A stretch of 64,000 nt of DNA from Rhodanobacter humi (GCF_041107455.1 NZ_JBGBPY010000001.1:2170001-2234000), one strand, 5' to 3'; positions 24,388 to 33,211 are shown, counted from the first letter of the stretch. Translations and numbers: made by a program. Notes: generated by a model from the sequence alone, not told the origin.

Positions 24388-26274
24388 ATGTCGAAGCCCT
24401 GGACCGTGGCCGATGCGCGTCACACCTATGCCGTGGCCCATTGGGGCGACGGTTACGTCGATGTCGATGCCCGCGGCGAGATCGCGATACTCCCGCACGG
24501 TGCGCGCGGCCCCGCGCTGTCGCTGCCGGCGATCGTGGAGCGCGCCCGCGCCGAAGGCCTGCGCCTGCCGTTGCTGGTGCGCTTTCCCGACATCCTCGCC
24601 GACCGCCTCGCCCGCCTGCAGGCCGCGTTCGCCAAGGCGATCGACGAGTGGCACTACGCGGGCGGCTATACCGCGATCTACCCGATCAAGGTGAACCAGC
24701 AACGCGGCGTGGCCGGTGAGCTGGTGGCCGCGGGCGCGGAAGGTTTCGGCCTGGAAGCCGGCTCGAAACCGGAATTGATGGCGGTGCTGGCGATGGCGCG
24801 GCCCGGTTCCATCGTGATCTGCAACGGCTACAAGGACCGCGAATACATCCGCCTCGCGCTGATCGGCAAGAAGCTCGGCCTGCGCGTGCATATCGTGATC
24901 GAGAAGTTGTCCGAGCTGGACCACGTGTTCGCCGAGGCGAAGGCGCTGGGCGTGGAGCCGCTGCTCGGCGTGCGCGTGCGCCTTGCCTCGATCGGCGCCG
25001 GCAAGTGGCAGAACACCGGCGGCGACAAGGGCAAGTTCGGGCTGTCGCCGCAGCAGGTGCTGACCCTGATAGCGCGGCTGGACCAGGCCGGCCTCAAGCA
25101 CACGCTGAAGCTGCAGCACTTCCACATGGGCTCGCAGATCTCCAACGTGCGCGACATCGCCAACGGCATGCGCGAAGCCACGCGCTACTTCGTCGAGCTC
25201 ACCCGCATGGGCGTGCCGCTGGAGATCGTCGACGTGGGCGGCGGCCTGGGCGTGGATTACGAAGGCTCGCGCTCGCGCAGCCACAACTCGATCAACTACT
25301 CGATCGAGCAGTACGCCGCCACGATCGTGCAGTCGCTGGCCGAGGCGGTGGAGGCGGAAGGCCTCAAGGCGCCGCACATCCTCACCGAGGCCGGCCGCGC
25401 GATGACCGCGCACCATGCCGTGCTGGTGGTCAACGTGAGCGAGGTGGAGGAAGTGCCGGTGGGCACGATTCCGCCGGTGGCGCAGGACGAGCCCGCGGTG
25501 CTGCGCCGCCTGCGCGAGGTGCACGCCGAGCTCGATGCGCGCCCCGCGCTGGAACTGTTCCACGAGGCCCAGCACCACCTCAGTGAAGGCCAGGCGCTGT
25601 ACGCGCTGGGCCAGCTTGCGCTGGCCGACCGTGCACGGCTGGACGAGATGTACTACGCCATCGCGAACGCCGTGCGCGCGCGCCTGCTGCCCGGCGAACG
25701 CTCGCACCGCGCCGCGCTGGACGAGCTGGACGAGAAGCTGGTCGACAAGTACTTCGTCAACTTCTCGGTGTTCGAATCGGTGCCCGACATCTGGGCGATC
25801 GAGCAGATCTTCCCGATCGCGCCGATCGCGCGGCTGGACGAGGAGCCGACGCGGCGCGGCGTGATCGTCGACCTCACCTGCGACTCGGACGGCCGCATCG
25901 ACCACTACGTCGATGCCGAGGGCGTGGACGTCTCGCTGCCGCTGCACGCGCTGAAGGACGGCGAGAGCTACCGGCTCGGCATCTTCATGGTGGGCGCCTA
26001 CCAGGAGACGCTGGGCGACATCCACAACCTGTTCGGCGACACCGACGCGGTGAACGTGCGCGTGGACGGTGATTCGTATGTTTTCGCGCACAGGCGCCGC
26101 GGCGACACCACCGACCTGATGCTGGACTACGTGGGCTACGACCTCGCTGCACTGCGCGCCAGCTACCGTGAGCGCATCGCCGCGGCCGGCATCGCGGGCG
26201 AGCCGGCGGAGCAGCTGTATCGCACGCTGGACGGCGGCCTCACCGCCTACACCTACCTTGCCGAGGAAGGCTGA
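24388..26274 (+). CDS. speA: Biosynthetic arginine decarboxylase
   Basis: A 628-residue PLP enzyme that converts arginine to agmatine, the first step of the agmatine route to putrescine. It starts at ATG 24388 with AGGAG seven bases upstream. The PLP lysine is Lys101 in IYPIKVNQQ. Other fold-type III features are FGLEAGSKPELM, HFHMGSQISN, the phosphate-binding VDVGGGLGVDYEG and the substrate/PLP residues in LTCDSDGRIDHYV (the CDSDG motif). Length fits the SpeA family (E. coli 658). With the divergent speE it supports polyamine synthesis from arginine. A 15-bp hairpin follows the stop. Confidence 0.96.
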   Translation: MSKPWTVADARHTYAVAHWGDGYVDVDARGEIAILPHGARGPALSLPAIVERARAEGLRLPLLVRFPDILADRLARLQAAFAKAIDEWHYAGGYTAIYPIKVNQQRGVAGELVAAGAEGFGLEAGSKPELMAVLAMARPGSIVICNGYKDREYIRLALIGKKLGLRVHIVIEKLSELDHVFAEAKALGVEPLLGVRVRLASIGAGKWQNTGGDKGKFGLSPQQVLTLIARLDQAGLKHTLKLQHFHMGSQISNVRDIANGMREATRYFVELTRMGVPLEIVDVGGGLGVDYEGSRSRSHNSINYSIEQYAATIVQSLAEAVEAEGLKAPHILTEAGRAMTAHHAVLVVNVSEVEEVPVGTIPPVAQDEPAVLRRLREVHAELDARPALELFHEAQHHLSEGQALYALGQLALADRARLDEMYYAIANAVRARLLPGERSHRAALDELDEKLVDKYFVNFSVFESVPDIWAIEQIFPIAPIARLDEEPTRRGVIVDLTCDSDGRIDHYVDAEGVDVSLPLHALKDGESYRLGIFMVGAYQETLGDIHNLFGDTDAVNVRVDGDSYVFAHRRRGDTTDLMLDYVGYDLAALRASYRERIAAAGIAGEPAEQLYRTLDGGLTAYTYLAEEG

Positions 26275-26281
26275 CGCCTTG

Positions 26282-26314
26282 TTGCTTCCTCTCCCCGCAG
26301 GGGAGAGGAAGCAA
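26282..26314 (+). terminator. Strong stem-loop after speA
   Basis: A perfect 15-bp inverted repeat, TTGCTTCCTCTCCCC at 26282-26296 with its complement at 26300-26314, closes on a 3-base loop GCA. There is no T-tract, so termination is inferred from placement eight bases after the stop. It may equally be a repeat-type hairpin. Confidence 0.5.
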
Positions 26315-26394
26315 GCCGGTCTTGCACCCACGGCATGATGGTTCCGTCACGCGCGCTGCCTACAATGCGGGTCTTCCCCTCACGGAGTTACCCC

Positions 26395-27180
26395 ATGGGC
26401 AGTCTCGACGGCAAGGTGGCCTTGATCACCGGCGCGGCCAGCGGCCTCGGCAAGGCGATCGCCGAGCTTTACGCGAAGCACGGCGCGAAGGTGGCGATCT
26501 GCGACATCAACCAGCAGGCGGCCGACGCCACCGCGGCGGCGATCAACGCGGCCGGCGGCAAGGCGATCGGCATCGCGATGGACGTCACCGACGAAGCGGC
26601 GGTGAACGCCGGCACCGACAAGGTGGTCGCCAGCTTCGGCACGCTCGACATCCTGATTTCCAACGCTGGCGTGCAGATCATCAATCCGATTGACCAGTTC
26701 GCCTTCGCCGACTGGAAGAAGATGCTGGCGATCCATCTCGACGGCGGCTTCCTCACCACCAAGGCCGCGTTGCAGCACATGTACAAGAACGATCGCGGCG
26801 GCATCGTGATCTACATGGGCTCGGTGCATTCGCACGAGGCCTCGAAGCTGAAGTCCGCCTACGTCACCGCCAAGCACGGCCTGCTGGGCCTGGCGCGCAC
26901 GCTGGCCAAGGAAGGCGCCGCGCACAACGTGCGCTCGCACGTGATCTGCCCCGGCTTCGTGCGCACGCCGCTGGTGGAGAAGCAGATTCCCGAACAGGCG
27001 AAGGAGCTCGGCATCAGCGAGGCCGACGTCATCAAGAACGTGATGCTGAAGGACACCGTGGACGGCGTGTTCACCACGGTCGAGGACATCGCGCAGACCG
27101 CGCTGTACCTCGCCACCTTCCCCAGCGCCGCGCTGACCGGGCAGAGCATCGTGGTCAGCCACGGCTGGTACATGCAGTGA
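26395..27180 (+). CDS. bdhA: 3-hydroxybutyrate dehydrogenase
   Basis: A 261-residue NAD-dependent short-chain dehydrogenase that interconverts 3-hydroxybutyrate and acetoacetate. The start at 26395 has GGAG upstream. The coenzyme loop is TGAASGLG, followed by NAGVQ. The catalytic residues lie in [27 protein letters not shown] (Ser, Tyr, Lys). The HSHEAS block and the tail [15 protein letters not shown] are typical of D-3-hydroxybutyrate dehydrogenases rather than FabG. Its last codons overlap the GTG start of a patatin-like lipase gene, so the two are almost certainly co-translated, which suggests a role in polyhydroxybutyrate turnover. Confidence 0.92.
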   Translation: MGSLDGKVALITGAASGLGKAIAELYAKHGAKVAICDINQQAADATAAAINAAGGKAIGIAMDVTDEAAVNAGTDKVVASFGTLDILISNAGVQIINPIDQFAFADWKKMLAIHLDGGFLTTKAALQHMYKNDRGGIVIYMGSVHSHEASKLKSAYVTAKHGLLGLARTLAKEGAAHNVRSHVICPGFVRTPLVEKQIPEQAKELGISEADVIKNVMLKDTVDGVFTTVEDIAQTALYLATFPSAALTGQSIVVSHGWYMQ

Positions 27181-28355
27181 ACAGCATGGCGGATGCCGCC
27201 GCGGCGTCGCTGGCCGCGCAGGTGGCGCGCGACTACGCATGCGTGGTGCTGGTGCTGCAGGGCGGTGGCGCCCTGGGCGCCTACCAGGCCGGCGTGGTCG
27301 AGGCGCTGGAGGAAGCGCAGCTGCGCCCCGGCTGGGTCGCCGGCATCTCGATCGGCGCGTTGAACGCGGCGATCATCGCGGGCAATCCGCCGGAGCGCCG
27401 CGTCGAGCGCCTGCGCGCGTTCTGGGACACGATCTGCCGCGCCTCGCCTTGGCCGTCGCCCGCATTGCCGGCGGGCCTCGATGCCCGCCACTGGCCGCTG
27501 GCGATGCAGAACGGGCTCAGCGGTCTCGCCGCGTGGCGCGCCTTGGTCGAGGGCCAGCCCGGCTTCTTCCGGCCGCGCCTGCCGCCGCCGTTCCTGCAGG
27601 CGCAGGCCACGCCCGCCACCGCGAGCTGGTACGACACCACGCCCCTGCGCGCCACGCTGGAACGCCTGGTCGATTTCGACCGCGTCAACGACGCGCGCGC
27701 GATGCGCGTGTCGGTGGGCGCGGTGAACGTGAAGAGCGGCAATTTCGTCTATTTCGACAACACCCGGCAGCGCCTCGGGCCCGAGCACTTCATGGCGTCC
27801 GGCGCGCTGCCGCCGGGCTTCCCCGCGGTGGAAATCGACGGCGAGTACTACTGGGACGGCGGCGTGGTTTCCAACACGCCGCTGTACCGCGTGCTCACCG
27901 AGCAGCCGCCGCGCGACATGCTGGTGTTCCAGGTCGACCTGTGGAGCGCGCGGGGAGAATTGCCGCACGACATGCCCGGCGTGGCCGAGCGCAGCAAGGA
28001 GATCCAGTACTCCAGCCGCACCCGGCTGATGACCGAGTACATGCACGAGAGCCGCCGGCGCCAGCGCCTGCTGCAGGAAGTGCTGGCGCTGGTGCCGCCG
28101 GAACGTCGCACCGACCCTGCGTATCGCCAGGCCGAATGCGAGGCGAACGGCGCGCTGGTCAACCTGATCCACCTGATCTATCGCGACCGGCCCTACGAGG
28201 GCCACTACAAGGACTACGAGTTCAGCGCCGCCAGCATGCACGGCCACTGGCGCAGCGGCCTCGCCGACATGCAGCACACGCTGGCCCATCCGCAATGGCT
28301 GGCCGCGCCGCCGGCGGAGCAGTCGTTCGTGACCCACGACGTGCATCGGGAGTGA
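27177..28355 (+). CDS. Patatin-like phospholipase with C-terminal DUF3734
   Basis: A 392-residue lipid acyl hydrolase of the patatin family. The start GTG at 27177 overlaps the bdhA stop (GTGA), with an alternative ATG nine bases on. The glycine-rich oxyanion loop is [14 protein letters not shown], the serine nucleophile is in [10 protein letters not shown] (GxSxG) and the catalytic aspartate in [13 protein letters not shown]. The C-terminal 100 residues ([13 protein letters not shown] through [15 protein letters not shown]) match DUF3734, which often follows patatin domains in bacteria. No signal peptide is evident, so it is probably cytoplasmic. Coupling to bdhA suggests work on polyhydroxybutyrate granules or membrane lipids; the actual substrate is unproven. 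Confidence 0.9.
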   Translation: MNSMADAAAASLAAQVARDYACVVLVLQGGGALGAYQAGVVEALEEAQLRPGWVAGISIGALNAAIIAGNPPERRVERLRAFWDTICRASPWPSPALPAGLDARHWPLAMQNGLSGLAAWRALVEGQPGFFRPRLPPPFLQAQATPATASWYDTTPLRATLERLVDFDRVNDARAMRVSVGAVNVKSGNFVYFDNTRQRLGPEHFMASGALPPGFPAVEIDGEYYWDGGVVSNTPLYRVLTEQPPRDMLVFQVDLWSARGELPHDMPGVAERSKEIQYSSRTRLMTEYMHESRRRQRLLQEVLALVPPERRTDPAYRQAECEANGALVNLIHLIYRDRPYEGHYKDYEFSAASMHGHWRSGLADMQHTLAHPQWLAAPPAEQSFVTHDVHRE

Positions 28356-28366
28356 GGGATCGATTG

Positions 28367-28424
28367 CGTTCGGGTTCGGCCGGCGCGCGGTTTTTCCGCC
28401 CGCGCCCTGGCTTCTTCCCGAACG
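28367..28424. terminator. Nested hairpin between convergent genes
   Basis: An outer stem, CGTTCGGG at 28367-28374 with CCCGAACG at 28417-28424, encloses an inner stem GGCGCGCGG/CCGCCCGCGCC around TTTTT (28382-28406). It sits between the patatin gene and ydfG, which converge, and probably terminates both. Confidence 0.55.
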
Positions 28425-28430
28425 GGCGAC

Positions 28431-29183
28431 TCAGTCCCGATGCACCTGCAGGCCGGCCGCCGACTGGCTCACCGGCATGATTTCCAGCCGCGTGACGTCG
28501 AGGTGTGGCGGCAGGTTGGCGATCCACCAGATCGTGTCGGCGATGTCGGCCGCGGTGATCGGGTGGGCGCCCGCGTAGAGCTGGTCGGAGGCGGCCTGGT
28601 CGCCGCCGGTGCGCACCAGGGTGAACTCGGTCTCGGCCATGCCGGGCTCGATCGAGCTCACGCGCACGCCGGTGCCGTGCAGGTCCACGCGCAGGTTCTG
28701 CGAGAACTGGCTGACAAAGGCCTTGGTGCCGCCGTACACGTTGCCGCCGCGGTACGGGTAGCTGGCCGAGATCGAGCTGATGTTCACGATCGCGCCGCGG
28801 CGTTCGATCAGGCGCGGCAGCAGGGCGTGGGTCATCGTCGCCAGCGCGGTGACGTTGGTATCGATCATCTGCCGCCACTGCGCGAGATCGGCTTGCTGCG
28901 CCGGCGCGGTGCCCAGCGCGAGGCCGGCGTTGTTGACCAGCAGGTCGATGCCGGCGAACGCCGGCGGCAGCGCGTCGACGGCCGCGCGCAGCGCCGCCTC
29001 GTCGCGGATGTCGAAGGCGGCGACATGCACCTTGTCGGCACCAAGTGCATCCACCAGTTGTTGCAGCCGTTCGGCGCGGCGGCCGCTGGCGATCACCCGC
29101 CAGCCGCCGGCCACGAAGCGCGCCACGGTGGCGGCGCCGAAACCGGCGGTGGCGCCGGTGATCCAGGCAGTCTTGGTCGTCAT
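28431..29183 (-). CDS. ydfG: NADP-dependent 3-hydroxy acid dehydrogenase YdfG-type
   Basis: A 250-residue classical short-chain dehydrogenase closely similar by eye to E. coli YdfG along its whole length. Matching blocks are WITGATAGFGAATVARF, SGRRAERLQQL, LVNNAGLALGTAPA, the catalytic YGGTKAFVSQFSQNLRVDLHG and the tail LEIMPVSQSAAGLQVHRD. YdfG oxidises L-allo-threonine and serine, and reduces malonic semialdehyde derived from pyrimidine breakdown. The start ATG at 29183 is chosen because it matches the family N-terminus. An in-frame GTG at 29255 would overlap the upstream gene stop. Confidence 0.92.
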   Translation of the reverse strand: MTTKTAWITGATAGFGAATVARFVAGGWRVIASGRRAERLQQLVDALGADKVHVAAFDIRDEAALRAAVDALPPAFAGIDLLVNNAGLALGTAPAQQADLAQWRQMIDTNVTALATMTHALLPRLIERRGAIVNISSISASYPYRGGNVYGGTKAFVSQFSQNLRVDLHGTGVRVSSIEPGMAETEFTLVRTGGDQAASDQLYAGAHPITAADIADTIWWIANLPPHLDVTRLEIMPVSQSAAGLQVHRD

Positions 29184-29208
29184 GTGCGCCAGTGTAATGG
29201 CCGGCGCG

Positions 29209-29239
29209 GGTCCGGGCGACCGAGCCGGTCGCCCGGACC
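29209..29239 (-). terminator. Strong hairpin after the exported unknown gene
   Basis: A perfect 13-bp stem, GGTCCGGGCGACC at 29209-29221 with GGTCGCCCGGACC at 29227-29239, closes on a five-base loop. It is 13 bases downstream of the minus-strand stop at 29252. No T-tract follows. Confidence 0.5.
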
Positions 29240-29251
29240 GCGTGGCACCAC

Positions 29252-30019
29252 TCACTTGCCGGAGGCGATGTAGCTCAGCTCCGCGTTGTAGCTGTCCACG
29301 TGGGAGGACTGCTTGGCGACCGCGTCATTGATCGACTGGCGGATCGCGGCCGCGTCGCTCTTGCCATACACGTTCTCGACCATCTTCCACACGTCGGGAT
29401 CGGGTTCCGTGCCCACGTCCGCCCAGTTCTTGTCGGGGATCACCAGGATGAAGTCGGGGGCACCGTCGCCGGCGTCGATCATCCGGGCGAACTGGAAGTA
29501 GTGGGGCCAGTTCGACTTCGCGGCGGCGGCGGCGATCTTCTTCACCGCGGCCATGAAGGTTTCCACGGCCTGGTGGCCGGGCTTGAGCGTGAAGTACCTG
29601 ACCTCGATCAGCGGCGGAGGCGGGCCCATGTCCTTGGGCTGGTGGCTCAGCTCGGGCATCGCCTGCATGAACGCGCTGATCTCGCTCTTCAGGTGCGGGT
29701 TGACGTCGGAGTGGATCACGCCGAGGCAGGCTTTCACCGCGGTGTCCATCGCGTCGAAGGTGGCCCACGGCATCGGGTCGGAGACGTAGGAGTAGCTGTA
29801 GGTGTCGCCAGTTTCGTGCGTCCAGGCCGTCCAGTTGTACTTGAAGCCGTGCTGGTGCAGGCACTGGTTGAAGTGCTTGGTGCCGGCCTCGTACGCTTGC
29901 TGGTCCGTGGGTGCCACCATGTCGGTGAAATCGCGGGCCACGCGGACATTGTCCGCCGCCTGCGCGCTGCTGCAGGCCAGCGCGAACGCCAGCGACAGCC
30001 AGACTGTGCTGCTTTTCAT
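29252..30019 (-). CDS. Exported protein of unknown function, 255 residues
   Basis: No characterised family is recognised. It starts at 30019 with GGGAGG just upstream. The signal peptide MKSSTVWLSLAFALACSSAQA predicts a periplasmic protein. The mature part has two halves. The first contains AGTKHFNQCLHQHGFKYNWTAWTHETGDTYSYSYV and a second cysteine in KACLGVIHSDVNPHL. The later half has VRYFTLKPGHQAVETFMAAVKKIAAAA and FILVIPDKNWADVG, a pattern resembling a ferredoxin-like alpha/beta dimeric barrel. Aromatic residues are frequent. It is probably the only gene of its transcript. Confidence 0.72.
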   Translation of the reverse strand: MKSSTVWLSLAFALACSSAQAADNVRVARDFTDMVAPTDQQAYEAGTKHFNQCLHQHGFKYNWTAWTHETGDTYSYSYVSDPMPWATFDAMDTAVKACLGVIHSDVNPHLKSEISAFMQAMPELSHQPKDMGPPPPLIEVRYFTLKPGHQAVETFMAAVKKIAAAAAKSNWPHYFQFARMIDAGDGAPDFILVIPDKNWADVGTEPDPDVWKMVENVYGKSDAAAIRQSINDAVAKQSSHVDSYNAELSYIASGK

Positions 30020-30060
30020 GCGAACCTCCCCGGGCACGGGTCCCGTTGCGTGGATGGAAC

Positions 30061-30100
30061 ATCCCCTGCGTGTCGCTGGCATCCCCTGCGCGTCGCTGAC
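30061..30100. repeat. Two 20-base tandem repeats
   Basis: ATCCCCTGCGTGTCGCTGGC at 30061-30080 is followed directly by ATCCCCTGCGCGTCGCTGAC, with two differences. They lie 42 bases upstream of the minus-strand gene starting at 30019, in the likely promoter region. Confidence 0.7.
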
Positions 30101-30186
30101 GGACGGCGGCCAAGCATCGTGCGCGGTGCCGGCGAAGCGAGACGTGAAGGTCGCCGCGAGTGAACTTCACGCATGCTTAAGGCAAC

Positions 30187-30213
30187 AAAAAAGGCCGCGT
30201 TGCGGGCGCGGCC
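30187..30213 (-). terminator. Intrinsic terminator of the argS-SPOR transcript
   Basis: GGCCGCG at 30193-30199 pairs with CGCGGCC at 30207-30213. On the minus strand the stem is followed by six Ts (30187-30192). It lies 23 bases after the stop of the SPOR gene. Confidence 0.88.
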
Positions 30214-30236
30214 TCGGGGTGCCGGGTGGCGGTAAC

Positions 30237-30947
30237 TTAGCGGCCTTCCTTCAGCGCGATGGAGTTGATGCCGACGCCGGCGAGGCGCTGCTTGGTCGCC
30301 TCCAGCGCGCTGGCGGTGGGGAACGGCCCCAGCCGCACGCGGTGGAAGGTCTGGCCGTTGACGCTGACGGACTGCACGTTGGCCACGAAGCCCTGCATGG
30401 CGAGCTTCGCCTTCATGGTCTCCGCGTCGGCGGGATTCGGGAAGGCGCCGACCTGTAGCAGGTAGCCGCTGCCGGCCGCGGGTTTCGGCACGGCGGCGGC
30501 GGGCGCGGCCTCCACGTTCTGGGTGGCCACCGGCGGATTGCCGGGCGCCGACGGCGCCACTGGCGCGGTCGCGGGCGCAGCGTTCGCCGGCGTGTTCGCG
30601 GCGGCCTGCTGCTTCTGCTGTTCGGCCTTGGCCTGCGCGCTGATTTCGGCATCCGGGATGCGCACTTCCTTCTCCGACAGCACGGAGTAGAAGTCGAACT
30701 GCGGTTTCTTCGGCGCGCTCTCGGCGGTGCCCGGCGCCACCGCGCCGGTCTCGCTGGGGGCCTCGGCGGTGGCCTGCGGATTCGCCTGCGGGCCGGTTTT
30801 CGCGGTCATCGGCATCAGCGAGTGGCGCATCAGCACCACCACCGCCACCGCGCCGATCAGCACGCCGACCAGCGCCCAGACCCAGCCGGGAATGCCGCCG
30901 CCGCCGTTGCGTACCGCCTGCCGACCCTTGCCTTTGCGTGCTGCCAT
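30237..30947 (-). CDS. SPOR-domain inner-membrane protein (FtsN-like layout)
   Basis: A 236-residue bitopic protein. A short basic cytoplasmic head (AARKGKGRQAVRN) precedes one transmembrane helix (WVWALVGVLIGAVAVVVLM, about 22-41). A low-complexity Ala/Pro/Gln linker in the periplasm leads to a C-terminal SPOR domain (about 158-236: GYLLQVGAFPNPADAETMKAKLAMQG and FHRVRLGPFPTASALE). SPOR domains bind denuded peptidoglycan at division sites. Similar genes are found directly after argS in many proteobacteria. The block FDFYSVLSEKEVRIPD is the conserved pre-linker motif of these proteins. The start codon overlaps the argS stop (TGATG), indicating translational coupling. The ATG at 30947 is preferred over GTG 30950. 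Confidence 0.92.
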   Translation of the reverse strand: MAARKGKGRQAVRNGGGGIPGWVWALVGVLIGAVAVVVLMRHSLMPMTAKTGPQANPQATAEAPSETGAVAPGTAESAPKKPQFDFYSVLSEKEVRIPDAEISAQAKAEQQKQQAAANTPANAAPATAPVAPSAPGNPPVATQNVEAAPAAAVPKPAAGSGYLLQVGAFPNPADAETMKAKLAMQGFVANVQSVSVNGQTFHRVRLGPFPTASALEATKQRLAGVGINSIALKEGR

Positions 30948-32635
30948 CACATGCTCTCCGGGGCGCCGAGGCCCAGCAAGTCGAGACCGTTGCGCAGGAC
31001 CTGCCGGGTCGCCACCACGAGGGCGAGGCGGGCGTCGCGCAGGTCCTTGTCGTCAACCAGGAACTGGTGCGAGTTGTAGTAGGTGTGGAACGCGTTCGCC
31101 AGTTCGCGCAGCCACACGGCGAGCAGGTGCGGTTCCAGGTTCGTCGCCGCGGCTTCCACCACTTCGGGGTAGCGCGACAGCTCGGTGAGCAGGGCCTGCT
31201 CGTGCTCGTTGTCCAGCCGCGCGAGTTGCTTGAGCCCATTGTGCTGATCGAACGTGAACCCTTTCTCGCCAGCCTGGCGCAGCACCGAGCACACGCGGGC
31301 GTGGGCGTACTGGATGTAGTAGACCGGGTTGTCGTTGGTCTGCGAGCGGGCCAGGTCGATGTCGAACACCAGTTGCGAATCGCCCTTGCGCGAGATCAGG
31401 AAGTAGCGCGTGGCGTCGCGGCCCACCTCGTCGATCAGGTCGCGCAAGGTGACGTAGCTGCCGGCGCGCTTGGAGATCTTCACCTCCTCGCCGCCGCGCA
31501 TCACGGTGACCATCTGGTGCAGCACGTAGTCGGGATAGCCCTTGGGAATGCCGCAGTCGAGCGCCTGCAGGCCGGCCTTCACGCGGGCCAGCGAGCCGTG
31601 GTGGTCGGAGCCCAGCTCGGTGATCGCCTTCTCGTAGCCGCGCTGCCACTTCGACAAGTGATAGGCCACGTCCGGCACGAAGTAGGTGTAAGTGCCGTCG
31701 GACTTGCGCATCACGCGGTCCTTGTCGTCGCCGAAGTCGGTGGTCTTCAGCCACAGCGCGCCGCCTTCCTCGTAGGTGTGGCCGTGGGCGACCAGTTCGC
31801 GCACGGTCTCCTCCACCTTGCCGTCGGCGTACAGCGAGGACTCCAGGAAATACACGTCGAAGGCCACGCCGAAGGCCTTGAGGTCGAGATCCTGCTCGCG
31901 ACGCAGGGAAGCCACGGCGAACGCGCGGATCGCGTCGAGATCCTCCACGTCCTTTGCGCCGGTGACGGTGTGGCCTTCCACGGTGACGCTGTCGCCGGCG
32001 AGATAGGCCTTGGCCACGTCGGCGATGTAGTCGCCGCGGTAGCCGTCCTCCGGCCAGCCGGCGTCGCCGGGGGCGAGGCCGCGCGCGCGCGCCTGCACCG
32101 AAATGCCGAGGTTGGCGATCTGCACGCCGGCGTCGTTGTAGTAGAACTCGCGCTTCACGTTCCAGCCGCTGGCTTCCAGCAGGCGGCTCAGGCAGTCCCC
32201 GATCGCCGCACCGCGGCCGTGGCCCACGTGCAAGGGGCCGGTGGGGTTCGCCGAGACGAATTCCACGCCCACCGTGCGGCCCGCGCCCAGCGCGTTGCGG
32301 CCGTAGCTGGCGCCCTGTTCGAGGATGCGGCGCACCTGCGCCTGGCTGGCGTCGGCGGCAAGGAAGAGGTTGATGAAACCGGGGCCGGCGATCTCCACCT
32401 TCACCAGCAGTTCGCTGGCCGGCAGCGCGGTGACCAGCTTTTCGGCCAGTTCGCGCGGCTTGGCGCGGGCATGCTTCGCCAGCAGCATCGCGGCGTTGCA
32501 GGCGAAATCGCCGTGCTCGCGGCTGCGCGTGCGCTCGATCACGAAGCTTGGCACCACCAGGTCGGCGGGCAAACTGCCCTGGGTTTGCAGGGCGTGGATG
32601 GCTTCGAGGACGAGTTCGTGCAGCTGGGCTTTCAC
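30947..32635 (-). CDS. argS: Arginyl-tRNA synthetase
   Basis: A 562-residue class I aminoacyl-tRNA synthetase charging tRNA-Arg. The N-terminal Add1 domain occupies about 1-110. The class I signature is in [19 protein letters not shown] (HVGH). The usual KMSKS is replaced by [15 protein letters not shown], as is common in ArgRS. The C-terminal DALR anticodon-binding domain contains [20 protein letters not shown] and [20 protein letters not shown]. Length is typical. It is co-transcribed with the SPOR gene downstream. Confidence 0.97.
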   Translation of the reverse strand: MKAQLHELVLEAIHALQTQGSLPADLVVPSFVIERTRSREHGDFACNAAMLLAKHARAKPRELAEKLVTALPASELLVKVEIAGPGFINLFLAADASQAQVRRILEQGASYGRNALGAGRTVGVEFVSANPTGPLHVGHGRGAAIGDCLSRLLEASGWNVKREFYYNDAGVQIANLGISVQARARGLAPGDAGWPEDGYRGDYIADVAKAYLAGDSVTVEGHTVTGAKDVEDLDAIRAFAVASLRREQDLDLKAFGVAFDVYFLESSLYADGKVEETVRELVAHGHTYEEGGALWLKTTDFGDDKDRVMRKSDGTYTYFVPDVAYHLSKWQRGYEKAITELGSDHHGSLARVKAGLQALDCGIPKGYPDYVLHQMVTVMRGGEEVKISKRAGSYVTLRDLIDEVGRDATRYFLISRKGDSQLVFDIDLARSQTNDNPVYYIQYAHARVCSVLRQAGEKGFTFDQHNGLKQLARLDNEHEQALLTELSRYPEVVEAAATNLEPHLLAVWLRELANAFHTYYNSHQFLVDDKDLRDARLALVVATRQVLRNGLDLLGLGAPESM

Positions 32636-32741
32636 GGGCGCGGCAATTCCGGGATGGAACCGGTAATCCTAGCAGACCGCTTGCGTGGGACGGCCGCCGA
32701 GCCGCGATCGAGGCCGACATGCTGCGGCGCGGCGCGCTTCC

Positions 32742-32762
32742 TGTGGATAAGTCTGTGGGGAA
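32742..32762. other. DnaA-box pair
   Basis: TGTGGATAA at 32742-32750 is an exact DnaA box (TTATCCACA on the minus strand). TGTGGGGAA at 32754-32762 is a second, imperfect match in the same orientation four bases on. A 32-base A+T-rich tract (about 32820-32851) lies some 60 bases away. It is in the promoter region of argS. Confidence 0.55.
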
Positions 32763-32849
32763 AGCGGCGCCTGCCGTGGTGGGCGCATCGTTGCATGCGC
32801 GGCCAAGTCATGTTGTTCGAGAAAAATAATTATGAATCAAATATATAAA

Positions 32850-33092
32850 GACCATGCTTGAAGTCATGGTTGCACTGAGGGGCGCAAATGCCGGTCGCGA
32901 GCTTTTGTGCATAAGTAACGGCCGCTTGGCGGTCATCGCTATGGCGCGGGATCGTCATCGCCCCGTCATGCGGCGGCGCCACACTGGCTGCGTGCCGGTG
33001 GCGACTCCCCTCCCCATGGCACACGGAGACGCCGCTCTCTCCCCTCCCCGAATCGGCAACCACGGCGCGGCTCATCCCGCGCCGTTTTTTTT
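32850..33092 (+). ncRNA. Possible small RNA ending in an orphan terminator
   Basis: The argS-radC spacer (32636-33211) holds no convincing protein gene, yet it contains a textbook plus-strand terminator at its centre. Upstream of that terminator about 240 bases follow an A+T-rich tract with TATATA/TATAAA at 32842-32849. No good -35 is present at standard spacing. Short complementary segments (GGCCGC/GCGGTC near 32920) allow folding. The 5' end given is a guess. Confidence 0.3.
33063..33092 (+). terminator. Intrinsic terminator with no upstream gene
   Basis: CGGCGCGG at 33063-33070 pairs with CCGCGCCG at 33077-33084 around CTCATCC, followed by eight Ts. It points along the plus strand, where the nearest upstream coding sequences read the other way. 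Confidence 0.85.
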
Positions 33093-33104
33093 GTCTGTAT
33101 TCGT

Positions 33105-33186
33105 GCGTTCGTCCGTGAACGCGAAGATCAAACGGGCGGCCATCCATGGCCGCACTCTTCAAGAAGAGCCGTAAAAAAACCGGCTC
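33105..33186. repeat. Cluster of four adjacent hairpins after radC
   Basis: In order along the plus strand: GCGTTC-GTCCGT-GAACGC (33105-33122), GCGGCCA-TCCA-TGGCCGC (33136-33153), CTCTTC-AA-GAAGAG (33155-33168) and GAGCCG-TAAAAAAAC-CGGCTC (33166-33186). Read on the minus strand, the first two loops are ACGGAC and ATGGAT within CCATGGATGG, the same core as in the clusters at 39560 and 42256. The last hairpin lies just after the radC stop. Confidence 0.65.
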
Positions 33187-33211
33187 CACGACTATTGTCT
33201 TGCGACCGGTT

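Noticed and set aside
32742-32851. Chromosomal replication origin
   Set aside because: Only two DnaA boxes are present and the usual oriC neighbours (dnaA, dnaN, rpmH, parAB) are missing. Kept only as a DnaA-box observation.
32854-33174. 106-codon frame in the argS-radC spacer as a small protein gene
   Set aside because: It reads through a strong intrinsic terminator and has no ribosome site. The spacer is better explained as non-coding.
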